DNA from: Niabella sp.
GTDB taxonomy: Bacteria; Bacteroidota; Bacteroidia; Chitinophagales; Chitinophagaceae
Length of the DNA: 64,000 nt
Assembly (NCBI GenBank): GCA_017744715.1
Contig: JAGIAT010000004.1
Location: 62,001 to 126,000, forward strand
Direction of reading: 5' to 3'
Of this stretch, positions 53,022-63,397 are shown piece by piece. How positions within the stretch are numbered: the first letter of the stretch is position 1; every line of letters begins with the position of its first letter. The notes under the pieces were generated by a model. It was given only the letters and a program-made list of their open reading frames with translations. It did no database searches and was not told where the DNA came from. A program made the translations under genes and the position numbers.

Positions 53022-54029
53022 ATGACATTATCGCAACGCATCCGTTTATTGACCAATTTGGGTGCTTATATGCAGGGCGCGAGTGATGAATGGCTGGCTG
53101 TAAAAGAGCGGGCATTCCGGAACAACGGCTGGTTCTTACCGGAGTTTATCGACCGGTCGGTACAAAACATCACGCAGGCTTTTTTACAGGAGCCGGTATT
53201 AAAAAAATGGACGGACGGCTATCCACAGCTAGAAACCGAACCGCGCACTCCGCGGCTTGTAGGCCTAGTGATGGCCGGCAACATTCCGCTGGTAGGCTTT
53301 CATGATCTTTTGTGTGTGTGCATTGCCGGTCACCGTTGCCACATCAAGGTTTCATCAAAAGATGAAATCCTTATTCAGCACCTGGTGGCAAAAATGACCG
53401 GCTGGGAACCGGAACTGGCTTCATGGATCCGGTTCGAAACCTTGCTAAAAGGATGCGATGCCTATATTGCCACGGGCAGTGATAACACAGCCGGATATTT
53501 TGATTACTACTTCGCAAAATACCCGCACCTCATCCGCCGCAACCGTACGTCTGCAGCGGTGCTTACGGGAAAGGAAACAGCGGAAGAACTGAACGCGCTT
53601 GCAGACGATGTGTTCCTTTACTTTGGCATGGGATGCCGGAATGTAACCAAGATCTATGTGCCGGAACAATACGATTTTGAACCATTGCTGCAGGTATTTA
53701 AAAAATATGATTACCTGGCGGAAGTGCATAAATACAAGAATAACTACGATTATAACCTTGCCCTGTACCTGCTTAACAAACGATTTTATATGAGCACCCC
53801 GGCGTTGTTGCTGGTAGAAGATGCCGGGCTGTTTTCTCCGGTAAGTCAGCTGAATTATGCATTTTACGGCAATAAGGCGAACCTGGTTGGAGAGCTGGTG
53901 AACAATCCCTCGGTACAATGCATTGTAGGGCACGATTGCATTCCCTTCGGGCAGGCCCAGTGTCCCGCTATCGACCAGTATGCAGATGGTGAAGATACCC
54001 TGGCATTCCTGCTTTCATTGAACGAATGA
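53022..54029 (+). CDS. LuxC-family acyl-CoA reductase
   Basis: A 335-residue protein of the acyl-CoA reductase (LuxC) family, which reduces acyl thioesters to aldehydes with NADPH. GLVMAGNIPLVGFHDLL, IKVSSKDEIL, ATGSDNTAGYFDYYFAK and the catalytic-Cys segment YFGMGCRNVTKIYVP are present. The ATG at 53022 is used. The physiological substrate in non-luminous Bacteroidota is not known; the divergent ferredoxin hints at a redox link. Confidence 0.88.
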   Translation: MTLSQRIRLLTNLGAYMQGASDEWLAVKERAFRNNGWFLPEFIDRSVQNITQAFLQEPVLKKWTDGYPQLETEPRTPRLVGLVMAGNIPLVGFHDLLCVCIAGHRCHIKVSSKDEILIQHLVAKMTGWEPELASWIRFETLLKGCDAYIATGSDNTAGYFDYYFAKYPHLIRRNRTSAAVLTGKETAEELNALADDVFLYFGMGCRNVTKIYVPEQYDFEPLLQVFKKYDYLAEVHKYKNNYDYNLALYLLNKRFYMSTPALLLVEDAGLFSPVSQLNYAFYGNKANLVGELVNNPSVQCIVGHDCIPFGQAQCPAIDQYADGEDTLAFLLSLNE

Positions 54030-54203
54030 AGCGCCGTATACTGCGTTTAGCAATACGGTATCATCACAGGAACAGACAGGAATTGCCAAAGTACGAAGAC
54101 TTTAGTAAAAGTTTGTTAAACTGACTGACAGAACTTCCGAATGTGCAGCACAGTTTGTTACTTTGTATAAGCAAGGCATAATTTTTGAAAACGAAATTTT
54201 TAA

Positions 54204-55778
54204 ATGAATCGTAAAATGAAATTGAAACAAATTCTTTTGGTGATTGTGATAAGCATGCTGTCTGCCTTTGCAGGCGTTTTTCTTTATGGAAAATTTGCAC
54301 GCAGCGGTGGCAGCACAGCCGGTATGCCGGTAGATGGAAAATTGCCGGCCAACTATGCCAGTTTCTTTGATAATAAAGGCAATGCTGCCGAACCCACGGA
54401 TTTTACAAAAGCTGCAGAATCGGCCATTCCTGCCGTAGTGCATATCAAAACAAAGATACCCGCTAAAAAACTGGACAATAACCTGCCCAACAGAGGACGG
54501 ACCGGTGATCCTTTTGAAGATTTTTTTGGTGATATGTTTGGCCTGGGACCACAGATCCGGCCGGAGCAGCGTGCATCCGGCAGCGGGGTGATCATCAGCC
54601 AGGACGGCTATATCGTTACCAATAACCACGTGGTTTCTGATGGTGCCGATGGTGTAGCTTCTGAAATAAAAGTAACCCTGAACGAAGGACGCAAGACCTA
54701 TACCGCAAAGGTAGTAGGACGTGATCCCAGCAGTGATATCGCCGTTCTTAAAGTGGAAGCCAACAATCTTCCGTATATGATTTACGGCAACGTTGACGAT
54801 GTAAAACTCGGTCAATGGGTGCTGGCCGTAGGTTATCCGTTTAACCTGGAAGCAACCGTTACTGCCGGTATTATCAGCGCCAAGGGACGTAGCATCGGTA
54901 TTAACGGACAACAAAGTATGTCGCCCGTAGAATCGTTTATCCAAACGGATGCGGCAGTAAACCAGGGTAACAGTGGCGGCGCGTTGATCAATACCAACGG
55001 GCAACTGGTGGGCATTAACTCTGCCATACTGGCACCAAGCGGTACCTATGCCGGTTATTCCTTTGCTATTCCTGTAAATATTGTAAAGAAAGTTGTAAAT
55101 GATATCATCAAGTATGGTGATGTAAAACGCGGCTATCTGGGCATCAGCTATTTTGATGAGCAAAAAACACCAGGTGAAAATGAGCGTCGCCTGAAACAGG
55201 CAGGACTGCAAAGCGGAGACGGTGTGTATGTACTGGAAGCCCCTGATGGCGGTGGTGCTGCAAGAGCCGGTATCAAAAAGGGAGATATCATTACTAAAGT
55301 AAGTGGAACGCCCGTTGCGTCCGGCTTACAGATGTCGGGCATTATTGCCAGTGCGCAGCCGGGAGACAAGATCAAACTTACCTACCTGAGAGGTGGAAAA
55401 GAGGCTACCGCAGATGTAACCCTTTCCGATAAACCGAGCGCCAGCAAACTGACCAATGCAGATCAGATCGCCGATCAGCTGGGTGTTGAACTGGCAAACG
55501 TAGAGCCAAAAAGAGCAGAGCAACTGCGCATCAATGGCGGCGGTGTGGAGATCAAAAACATCCGGCCTAATGGACTGTTAAGCAAAAGCAGGATGGATAA
55601 AGGCTTTATCATTACCGCAGCCAACGGGCAGCGTGTAAAATCAATTGAAGAACTGGCCAAGGTGCTGGGCAGCAGCCGGAGCAGTAAAGTTGAGCTCGAA
55701 GGGATCTACCCGGGTTATAGCGGGTTGTATTCTTACCAGATCAATCTTGACGGAGATGACGATTCCGGTGCATTCTAA
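54204..55778 (+). CDS. htrA: HtrA/DegP-family periplasmic serine protease
   Basis: A 524-residue protein quality-control protease with an N-terminal anchor (ILLVIVISMLSAFAGVFL). The catalytic triad is His142 (TNNHVV), Asp178 (SSDIAVLK) and Ser257 (QGNSGGAL). Two PDZ domains follow (about 300-395 and 410-510). The segment RTGDPFEDFFGDMFG is the loop before the protease domain. A strong terminator is 25 bp downstream. Confidence 0.95.
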   Translation: MNRKMKLKQILLVIVISMLSAFAGVFLYGKFARSGGSTAGMPVDGKLPANYASFFDNKGNAAEPTDFTKAAESAIPAVVHIKTKIPAKKLDNNLPNRGRTGDPFEDFFGDMFGLGPQIRPEQRASGSGVIISQDGYIVTNNHVVSDGADGVASEIKVTLNEGRKTYTAKVVGRDPSSDIAVLKVEANNLPYMIYGNVDDVKLGQWVLAVGYPFNLEATVTAGIISAKGRSIGINGQQSMSPVESFIQTDAAVNQGNSGGALINTNGQLVGINSAILAPSGTYAGYSFAIPVNIVKKVVNDIIKYGDVKRGYLGISYFDEQKTPGENERRLKQAGLQSGDGVYVLEAPDGGGAARAGIKKGDIITKVSGTPVASGLQMSGIIASAQPGDKIKLTYLRGGKEATADVTLSDKPSASKLTNADQIADQLGVELANVEPKRAEQLRINGGGVEIKNIRPNGLLSKSRMDKGFIITAANGQRVKSIEELAKVLGSSRSSKVELEGIYPGYSGLYSYQINLDGDDDSGAF

Positions 55779-55803
55779 CAGATACATTATTTATACGACC
55801 TGA

Positions 55804-55840
55804 AGCGGCGGGCTCTGATATAGAGCCCGCCGCTTTTTTA
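55804..55840 (+). terminator. Strong terminator of htrA
   Basis: A 13-bp perfect stem (arms 55804-55816 and 55822-55834) with a 5-nt loop and six T. Confidence 0.95.
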
Positions 55841-57069
55841 TACGCAATATGCCGGAAGCGCCGGTACACTAACCCGGGAGTATAAAAACCTTTCCTTCAT
55901 CCGTTCAAAAACCGCTCACGGATTTCACTGATTTACACAGATACCCTTAACAATAGCTAATTCTTCTGTGAACATCTGTGTAATCTGTGAGAAAAATAAC
56001 CAGCTTGTAAAGGTTTAAAACATCCATACAGGAACAACACTCCGTTTCCTTGTCAGCCGCTCAGAATCCGCTCCCGCTCACGGATTTCACCGATTTACAC
56101 AGATATCCTTAACAATAGCTAACCCTTCTGTGAACATCTGTGTAATCTGTGAGAAAAACAACCCACTTGCAAGGTTTAAAACACCCATACAGGAACCACA
56201 CTCCGTTTCCTTGTAAGCCGCTCAAAAACCGCTCACGGATTTCACCGATTTACACAGATATCCTTAACAATAGCTAACCCTTCTGTGAACATCTGTGTAA
56301 TCTGTGAGAAAAACAACCCACTTGCAAGGTTTAAAACACCCATACAGGAATAGCACTCCGTTTCCTTGTAAGCCGCTCAGAATCCGCTCACGGATTTCAC
56401 CGATTTACACAGATAACCTTAACAATAGCTAATCCTTCCGTGAACATCTGTGTAATCTGTGAGAAAAACAACCGCTTGCAAAGGTTTAAAACACCCATAC
56501 AGGAACCACACTCCGTTTCCTTGTAAGCCGCTCAGAATCCGCTCACGGATTTCACTGATTTACACAGATAACCTTAACAATAGCTAACCCTTCTGTGAAC
56601 ATCTGTGTAATCTGTGAGAAAAACAACCCGCTTGTAAAGGTTTAAAAACACCCATACAGGAACAACACTCCGTTTCCTTGTCAGCCGCTCAGAATCCGCT
56701 CACGGATTTCACCGATTTACACAGATAACCTTAACAATAACTAATCCTTCTGTGAACATCTGTGTAATCTGTGAGAAAAACAACCCGCTTGCAAAGGTTT
56801 AAAACACCCATACATGAACAACACTCCGTTTCCTTGTCAGCCGCTCAGAATCCGCTCACGGATTTCACTGATTTACACAGATAACCTTAATAGTAGCTAT
56901 AAAGCAGCTGATCATACCTTTAGCCGACAGGTCTTTTCCGTAAGCCGGAATCTCCTTTTTAAAGCGGCCTGTTTTTTGTACTTTTATAGTGTATAAACCG
57001 CCATCTTAAACCGGCTGTTTTTAAATATCTTTCCTGTTGCCGGTTATTATAGCATTTAAAAACAAACAC
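55841..57069. repeat. 1.2-kb gene-free region with seven tandem copies of a 156-bp unit
   Basis: CTCACGGATTTCA begins at 55915, 56077, 56232, 56387, 56542, 56699 and 56855 (periods 162, 155, 155, 155, 157, 156). Each unit has TTACACAGATA, CCTTAACAATAGCTAA, GTGAACATCTGTGTAATCTG and TGAGAAAAACAACC, then GGTTTAAAACACCCATACAG and ACTCCGTTTCCTTGT. Its halves (CTCACGGATTTCA..TTACACAGAT and ATCTGTGTAATCTGTGAG) are partly complementary. The seventh copy degrades after CCTTAATAG. No coding sequence is supported, and there are no CRISPR-like spacers. Confidence 0.95.
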
Positions 57070-57936
57070 ATGAAAAAGATTCTGGCGCTTACCGATTTCT
57101 CAAGAAATGCAGCACATGCTATTGAATATGCATTAAGCCTGGCGCCGCTTTGGCAAACGGAAGCGCTAACGCTGTTGCACGTATATGAAGCGCCCATTCT
57201 TTTCCAGGCGGATCCGTCTGGCGGTATGAATCCCGAAGCGGCTCCGGGTTTGATGAACTATGCCCTGGTCGCAGAGCAATCTGAAGCAATGGCCGAAAGC
57301 AGCCGGCAACGCATCCACGGGCTCCGGGAAGAACTTGCGGCCGCACACCCTACCCTCTCCATTACAACCGAAGTAGTGGAAGGATTGCTGGGCGATGTAG
57401 TAAACGAGCGACTGAAAACAGCCGGCTATGACCTGGTTGTAATGGGAATCCGGGGTAAATCGGGCCTGGAAAAAATACTCATCGGCAGCAATGCCATCAA
57501 AGCCATTGAAGGCATTCATGGTCCGCTGCTGATTGTGCCCGACCAGCCCACGGATCTCATTCCAAAAAAGATGGCGCTGGCATCTGACCTCGAAATCCTG
57601 AATGATACTACCATCCGGCAGCTTGAAGCTTTTGTAATGAAATTGCCGGTAAATGAACTGCAGGTGATCAACGTAAATATGAACCCTGCGGACCCTGTTA
57701 ACCAGGAAAAGATCAGTGCCATTAAAGCACAGCTGCACCGGATGAATGTGGTAACACATTTCCAGCAGGCGTCAAATGTAGAAGCTGGATTGGAGGAATT
57801 TGTAACCCAACATCAGATCTCCCTGCTTACATTCATTCATCACGAACGCAGCTTTTTCGGCCAGCTGTTTCATAAAAGTGTAGGAAAACAAATTGCCTGG
57901 AATACCACGATACCGGTGCTGCGGTTAAAAGGATAG
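57070..57936 (+). CDS. Tandem universal stress protein
   Basis: A 288-residue protein with two UspA domains. The first (residues 1-150) has ILALTDFSRNA and the ATP-binding GIRGKSGLEKILIGSNA; the second (about 160-288) starts KKMALASDLEIL and lacks a complete GxxGx9GS motif. The ATG at 57070 is used. Two-domain forms are common in Bacteroidota. The function is stress survival, ligand unknown. It ends 1 bp from the convergent hydrolase stop. Confidence 0.92.
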   Translation: MKKILALTDFSRNAAHAIEYALSLAPLWQTEALTLLHVYEAPILFQADPSGGMNPEAAPGLMNYALVAEQSEAMAESSRQRIHGLREELAAAHPTLSITTEVVEGLLGDVVNERLKTAGYDLVVMGIRGKSGLEKILIGSNAIKAIEGIHGPLLIVPDQPTDLIPKKMALASDLEILNDTTIRQLEAFVMKLPVNELQVINVNMNPADPVNQEKISAIKAQLHRMNVVTHFQQASNVEAGLEEFVTQHQISLLTFIHHERSFFGQLFHKSVGKQIAWNTTIPVLRLKG

Positions 57937-57937
57937 C

Positions 57938-58588
57938 CTAAAACTGTAAGACCTTATTGATGATGGCACTGATCTCTGCTGCACGGTTCCAAACCATCAT
58001 ATGGGTGCCTTCTTTGATGATATAGTCGGGCTTAATATGTTTTATGGGAAAGATGCGGTCCCGGTCACCGTGAATATGGATCACATTTTTAAACGCATGG
58101 GTATTTTTCCAGTTGAGGATCTTATCAAATGACCAGTTTACATAGCCAAGCTTTGCCGTTTTGCGATAGGCGTTTGCAAATTCCTGTTCTTCGGGTGTAT
58201 AGGCTCCCAGTCTCCGGTTGGCGATCCTGTATGCTGTTTCGCTTTGCTGTATCTTTTTTACGGGGAAGATCCTGTTTAGCCGGAGCGCGCCTGCAAGCCG
58301 CATTTGCAAGGGCATTTCAGACCGTTGTTTGATGCTGGAGATCAGGATTACCTGTTTAATATTCCGGAAGCCTGCAATTTCCAGCGCCACCATTCCTCCA
58401 AAAGAGATACCTACCAGTATGGCATCCTCATCTTTAATACCCGCTGCCATACGCTGGGCATAGGCAGTAAACGATTCCTGCGGATCAGGATCGAGCCAGT
58501 TCAAAAAACACAGCCGTGCCTTATCAATTTTCATGTTACCATAGATGCGCTCATCCACCCCAAACCCTGGTATGCAATACAGGTTCAA
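57938..58588 (-). CDS. Small alpha/beta hydrolase
   Basis: A 216-residue alpha/beta hydrolase. The nucleophile elbow is GISFGG, the acid HGDRDRIFP and the base EGTHMMV near the C-terminus. A short cap and no signal peptide are seen. The substrate is unknown. It converges on the universal stress protein gene with stops 1 bp apart. Confidence 0.85.
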   Translation of the reverse strand: MNLYCIPGFGVDERIYGNMKIDKARLCFLNWLDPDPQESFTAYAQRMAAGIKDEDAILVGISFGGMVALEIAGFRNIKQVILISSIKQRSEMPLQMRLAGALRLNRIFPVKKIQQSETAYRIANRRLGAYTPEEQEFANAYRKTAKLGYVNWSFDKILNWKNTHAFKNVIHIHGDRDRIFPIKHIKPDYIIKEGTHMMVWNRAAEISAIINKVLQF

Positions 58589-59080
58589 TGATTAAATTCT
58601 AAATACCAAGTGCTAAATTCTAAAACACAAATAGCAAATCACAGATGACAACAAAGCCGGTGTCTCCTATTGCCCATTCAATGTCGCTTCCTTTTGACAC
58701 AAATATCTAATGTATTGCTCACGGATTCCACAGATTTTCACAGAAAGGGCTGCAAGCATCCCGATACTCCTTTCACATTGCACCTTTCCAGACCAACCGC
58801 TGGCCTAAGGAAACGGTATTGATTGTCTATTGACTTCTCACTATCCTACGCCAAATTCCAAATCACAAATATCAAACAACAAAAAAGCCCATGTTCCCTC
58901 CCATTCACTATTCAATGCCGTTTTCTCAAGCAACCTTTATGGTCACCGCAGATGCGCTGATTGCGCCTGCAGCACTTTTCTGCAACATTGTCGCTGTTAA
59001 AGCCGATACCACGACATTGATTCACTATTGACCATTGCTCATGGCCTATTGACATCTGCTCACTATTCACCTCTCACTTC
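58589..59080. other. Gene-free spacer with degenerate words
   Basis: About 490 bp without a credible gene. It has AAATTCTAAATACC, CTCACGGATTCCACAGATT (a distant copy of the 56-kb unit), GCAGATGCGCTGATTGCG (also near 9.3 kb) and ATTGACCATTGCTCATGGCC and CTATTGAC words. Confidence 0.65.
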
Positions 59081-60403
59081 CTAATCCAATCCAAACATCC
59101 CCTTATTCAGCTGTTTTAATAAATGCACTTTTTCGTCGGCACTTACAAGCAGTGATATATTATGCTGGCTTCCGCCATAAGATACCATACGGATGGGCAC
59201 ATTGCGGATGGAGCCAAACAGTTTTTTGATGATCTCTTCGGTTTCATTGATCCGGTATCCCACTACAGAAACGATTGTTTGATCTGTATCTACCGTTACG
59301 GTTCCCAGCACCTCCAGTTCCTTTACGATCTGCTCCAGGTGATCGGCATTGTCAATGGTTAAAGATACCGCCACTTCCGATGTAGTGATCATATCAATTG
59401 AGGTTTTGTATTTTTCAAACACCTCGAATATTTTCCGGAGAAATCCATAAGCCAGCAACATCCGGCTGCTTTTAATACGGATGGCATAAATATGATCCTT
59501 GGCAGCCACAGCCTTTACACCGGCACCGGATGCATCCTGGGTAATTAAGGTACCTTTGGCTTCGGGCTCCATGGTATTGAGCAACTTTACCGGTATTTTA
59601 TACTGCTGTGCCGGCCATATTGATGCGGGATGCAGGATCTTGGCTCCGAAGTAGGCCAGTTCGGCGGCTTCTTCAAAGCTGAGCTGTTCCACGGGGCGGG
59701 TAGTACCCACCACCCTGGGATCATTGTTATGCATGCCGTCAATATCCGTCCATATCTCACAAACAGAAGCACTGATTGCCGCTGCAATCAGGGAGGCGGA
59801 ATAATCACTGCCGCCGCGTTTCAGATTGTCTACTTCTCCTCTTGCGTTGCGGCAGATGTACCCCTGTGTAACCAGGATCTTTTTATCTGCATGCTGCGCC
59901 AGCAACTGTGTTAATTTGATCCGGATGCTACCGATCTGCGGCTCCTCATTTTCATCGATGCTCATAAATTCCAGCGCCGGCAACAGGGCGTACGATTCTC
60001 CCTGCTCTTCGAGATAAACAGAGAATATTTTAGTGGAAAGCAGTTCGCCCTGGGCCAGTATATCTTTGCTCAATGCCTCGCTGAAGGATATCTTGAGGAT
60101 AATATTTAAAAATTCGAAATGCTCATCCACAATGGCCTGTGCTTTTGCCAGCGATGTTTCTTTTGTAAAAAGTTCTTTAAGAAATGCATTGTAATGCTCC
60201 TGCAGATTATTGATGGACTGCTGCGCCGTATGGCGGTCGCCCCGCGCGATGGCATTCCCTATTTCCACCAATGCATTTGTAGTACCGGAAAGCGCGGAAA
60301 GCACCACGATAGCGGTTTCCTCTTCTTTCTGCAAAAGCGAAGCAATATGTTTCATCCGTTCTGGTTTACCAACACTGGTACCTCCAAATTTCATTACCTT
60401 CAT
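59081..60403 (-). CDS. lysC: Aspartate kinase (monofunctional, ACT-regulated)
   Basis: First step of lysine, methionine and threonine synthesis. The 440-residue enzyme has KFGGTSVGKPERM near the N-terminus, GEVDNLKRGGSDYSASLIAAA near 200 and two C-terminal ACT domains that usually bind lysine or threonine. No homoserine dehydrogenase is fused. A 15-bp palindrome (60465-60479) lies about 60 bp upstream. Confidence 0.93.
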   Translation of the reverse strand: MKVMKFGGTSVGKPERMKHIASLLQKEEETAIVVLSALSGTTNALVEIGNAIARGDRHTAQQSINNLQEHYNAFLKELFTKETSLAKAQAIVDEHFEFLNIILKISFSEALSKDILAQGELLSTKIFSVYLEEQGESYALLPALEFMSIDENEEPQIGSIRIKLTQLLAQHADKKILVTQGYICRNARGEVDNLKRGGSDYSASLIAAAISASVCEIWTDIDGMHNNDPRVVGTTRPVEQLSFEEAAELAYFGAKILHPASIWPAQQYKIPVKLLNTMEPEAKGTLITQDASGAGVKAVAAKDHIYAIRIKSSRMLLAYGFLRKIFEVFEKYKTSIDMITTSEVAVSLTIDNADHLEQIVKELEVLGTVTVDTDQTIVSVVGYRINETEEIIKKLFGSIRNVPIRMVSYGGSQHNISLLVSADEKVHLLKQLNKGMFGLD

Positions 60404-60602
60404 GGCTCTTCTTGTTTATTTCTTTTTACTATTTAGTTTATCGTTTGCAATCGTTTTCGGCGTTGCCTTTTTAAAAGGCCCGGAGACCTGCTTCGCCTTT
60501 ACAAATCATCATCACTCCGGCCCTGCTTGCGGTTATGATTCCGCAGCAGGATTTGGCCCGGCCGCGAATTTCGCAAAAATTTGCCAGTAAACAGCATCCT
60601 TT

Positions 60603-61682
60603 TTAAAATACCACGTCCAGCTTCGCCGCCAGCGCCTTCAGATCCGCTACAACAGCGGGCAGCAGTGGTATACCATGGATCCTTCTTTCGGCTTCCATTT
60701 CCCGCTCCGGGTCTCCGGGTATCAGCACCCGTTCCTGCCCCGGTATGGGAGCGGCTTTCCGAAACCCGCCGATCCAGTCATCCATATCCCGTTTATAGTC
60801 TGCTACCGTACGAAACGCATCTACCCGCATGGCTCCGAAAAAATGTCCGATTCCTTTTCCCGGCTGCCGTTCGGGCATCGGTACATATGCCGGAAAGGGC
60901 GGAACCCAGGGCGCATAATTGGCACCGCTTAACAAGGCCGAAAAAAGATCCACCACGGCACCCAGTGCATAGCCTTTATGACTGCCATGCTCCCGGTCGC
61001 CGCCCAGCGGCAACAGGGCTCCGCCTTTTTTAAGAATATTGGCATCGGTGGTACTATTGCCTTCGGCATCCTGTACCCACCCCTGCGGTGCTGCTTCATT
61101 TTTACGCTGCAAAATTTCGAGCTTCCCGTTGGCGGCGGTGGTGGTAGCCAGGTCTGCTACAAAGGCCGGCTCATTACCGGCGGGCGCTGCCACGCAAATG
61201 GGATTGGTGCCCAGCATTTTTGAAGTGGAAAAAGTAGGCGCTACCAGCGGACTGGCATTGGTCATGGAAATACCGATCATATCCTGCTCCAGCGCCTTCA
61301 TAGCATGTGCAGCCGCAATGCCATAATGATTGCTGTGCTGTACGCTTACCCAGCCGGTACCCACCTGCCGGGCTTTTTCAATGGCCAGGTTCATGGCAAA
61401 GGGCGCCACTACAAGGCCCAGCCCACTGTCTCCGTCTACCACCGCTGTAGACGGCGTTTCATGAATGATCCGGATCTGCGGTGTTGCATTCACGCGCTTC
61501 GCTTCCCAAAGCCGCACATAACCGGCCAGGCGGGCCACACCATGGGAGTCTACACCCCGCAGGTCGGCCGAAAGCAATACCTCAGCCGCTGTAACGGCAT
61601 CTGCCTGGGGACAACCTATCTTTTTAAAAATCTGAATGGTAAAATCAAGTAACTGCTGATAAGCATAATTTGTATCGTGCAT
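60603..61682 (-). CDS. Ldh-family (type 2 malate/L-lactate dehydrogenase) oxidoreductase
   Basis: A 359-residue NAD(P)-dependent dehydrogenase of the YbiC/YlbC type, which lacks a Rossmann fold. DLRGVDSHGVARL, SNHYGIAAAHA, LGTNPICVAAP and DLATTTAANGK are typical. Members oxidise malate, lactate, ureidoglycolate or sulfolactate; the substrate here is open. The ATG at 61682 (MHDTNYAYQQ) is used over a GTG two codons upstream. Confidence 0.87.
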   Translation of the reverse strand: MHDTNYAYQQLLDFTIQIFKKIGCPQADAVTAAEVLLSADLRGVDSHGVARLAGYVRLWEAKRVNATPQIRIIHETPSTAVVDGDSGLGLVVAPFAMNLAIEKARQVGTGWVSVQHSNHYGIAAAHAMKALEQDMIGISMTNASPLVAPTFSTSKMLGTNPICVAAPAGNEPAFVADLATTTAANGKLEILQRKNEAAPQGWVQDAEGNSTTDANILKKGGALLPLGGDREHGSHKGYALGAVVDLFSALLSGANYAPWVPPFPAYVPMPERQPGKGIGHFFGAMRVDAFRTVADYKRDMDDWIGGFRKAAPIPGQERVLIPGDPEREMEAERRIHGIPLLPAVVADLKALAAKLDVVF

Positions 61683-61861
61683 ACGCACAAAATAACAATA
61701 AAGCCGTAAATTATTTTATAAATGTTTCTGAGATGACAGCCCTCACTGCTGATATGGTGCGGGCTGCATGCGTGTACATTGGAAGGAAACAAGCAGTTCC
61801 CCGGAGACATACCGTCCTGCATTTTTACCAATTTGTTTTTGCAACGCCGGCATCTTCAAAA

Positions 61862-62713
61862 TCATTCATGTACATTCAACTCAATGACCTCGGCCAGGTT
61901 CTTCATAAATCCGGCGTAACCCAGCATATAATTTTTTTCACGGGGATACGGGCGTGTATTGAAGTGCGTTTGTAGCAGTTCATGCGCTTTTTTTGCATCT
62001 CCGCTATCATAAAATAAAGCAGCAAATGATGAGGCCGGGTCAAAGGGCTTCAGGCTCAGACCTCCATTGTAATAGGAAAAGGGTAAATGAAATTTTCGTG
62101 TATTGAAGTAATCGCTGTTGGAATTGTTAAGTACTTCCAGATAGAGTGCATCATAGCGTAGCAGACCGGCTACCCGCGCTGCGATCTGAACCGGCGTTTC
62201 CGGTTGCGGCGCAGGCGTTCGCCATTGGTTCAATGATGCATGTGCCAGGTCCTTTCCTCCATATCTTCCGGCATCAACCCGGTAGCAGGCCAGTAAAGCA
62301 TCTGCATGCGTTTTTTTATTATCGATCCGCAGTGCCAGGGTAAGGGTACTATCCGACAGCGTTACAATCTCAAAAACTTCCGCGCCGCCTTTCAGTTCAA
62401 TCATATCCGGCGGCAACAGCTGCCAGCCATGCGGCTGCTGCCGTCCCGTGCTATCTTCGATAATAAACAAGCTGGGCGTCAGGTTCACCGCGGTCAATTC
62501 AAAACGGTTTCTCAGCCGGGTAAGCGTATCCTGCAGGGGTTCCAGCTGTGCTTCAGTAGCTTCCCGGGTTCCCACCTTATAGATCAGCCAGCTCCCCTGT
62601 AATTTTTTTTCGATCTGTTTGGGTGAAAGTGTTTTGATGCCTCCCGGTGTATTTACCGCCGGGCCACAACCGCTCATCAACCATAAAAACAGCAAACAGA
62701 AAATCAGGCGCAT
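61862..62713 (-). CDS. Putative lipoprotein of unknown function
   Basis: A 283-residue protein with a lipobox (LWLMSGC). The first half (KKLQGSWLIYKV, ELTAVNLTPSLFIIEDS) hints at a lipocalin-like beta fold; the second half is helical and contains an EKNYMLGYAGFM segment. I do not recognise a named family. It lies 69 bp from the ssb stop on the same strand, with a terminator between. Confidence 0.6.
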   Translation of the reverse strand: MRLIFCLLFLWLMSGCGPAVNTPGGIKTLSPKQIEKKLQGSWLIYKVGTREATEAQLEPLQDTLTRLRNRFELTAVNLTPSLFIIEDSTGRQQPHGWQLLPPDMIELKGGAEVFEIVTLSDSTLTLALRIDNKKTHADALLACYRVDAGRYGGKDLAHASLNQWRTPAPQPETPVQIAARVAGLLRYDALYLEVLNNSNSDYFNTRKFHLPFSYYNGGLSLKPFDPASSFAALFYDSGDAKKAHELLQTHFNTRPYPREKNYMLGYAGFMKNLAEVIELNVHE

Positions 62714-62736
62714 TGGTTTTGGTCTTTTAAAGGATT

Positions 62737-62767
62737 AAAAAAAAGCCCCATGTGCTGGAGCCTTTTT
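62737..62767 (-). terminator. Terminator of ssb
   Basis: On the minus strand an 8-bp stem with two G-U pairs and a 5-nt loop is followed by eight U, about 15 bp after the ssb stop. Confidence 0.75.
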
Positions 62768-62782
62768 CAACTAACATTGCTT

Positions 62783-63205
62783 TTAAAACGGTAGATCATC
62801 CGCTGTGTCATCGTTTCCGGATCCGGAGGGAGCGGCACCGGTTGTTGCGGTATTATACCCGCCGCCGGCAACGGGCACGCCACCTTCTCCGCGGCCTCCC
62901 AGCAACTGCACCTCTCTCACCCTTAATGATAAAACGGCGCCATTGGTTCCATCCGCACGGGTAAAACTTCTTACCTCCGGATTTCCCTCCGCGTATACCT
63001 GTTTTCCTTTTGTAAGGTATTGTGATATTGCAGTACGGTCTGTCCACCAGGCACAATCCACCCAGGTTGTTTTTTCCTGGTTATTGCCCTGTGCATCGCG
63101 GAAGCGTTCCGTATGCGCTATCGTAAAATTGATAACGCTTTTCCCGTTCACATTATTTACCACACAATCCTTGCCCAGGTTCCCAATGATCTGCATCTTT
63201 AACAT
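62783..63205 (-). CDS. ssb: Single-stranded DNA-binding protein
   Basis: A 140-residue OB-fold protein that coats single-stranded DNA. The N-terminus MLKMQIIGNLGKD is set at 63205. The OB core includes VINFTIAHTERF and TTWVDCAWW, a Gly-rich linker follows, and the acidic tip ends DDTADDLPF, the usual docking site for repair proteins. Confidence 0.94.
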   Translation of the reverse strand: MLKMQIIGNLGKDCVVNNVNGKSVINFTIAHTERFRDAQGNNQEKTTWVDCAWWTDRTAISQYLTKGKQVYAEGNPEVRSFTRADGTNGAVLSLRVREVQLLGGRGEGGVPVAGGGYNTATTGAAPSGSGNDDTADDLPF

Positions 63206-63397
63206 AGTACTCAAATTTTGATTTATAAAAATAATTCAGCAAGATAATGTTTTCGGGTAGAATCACCTAAAATTTTACCAAACCGTGATAATCACATTAA
63301 CAACTGACTTACAACACTTTAAATACATTTACACTAAAAAAAAGAACGGCCGGTATACCCCCCTTCTGCCAGGTTCCCCAATTCTGGAATCTTAGTT

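Noticed and set aside
54102..55211. 369-codon open frame antisense to htrA
   Set aside because: Overlaps almost all the catalytic domain of htrA and has no credible promoter or domain; codon-bias shadow.
55841..57069. CRISPR array
   Set aside because: The 156-bp units are adjacent, there are no unique spacers between short repeats, and no cas genes are in the window.
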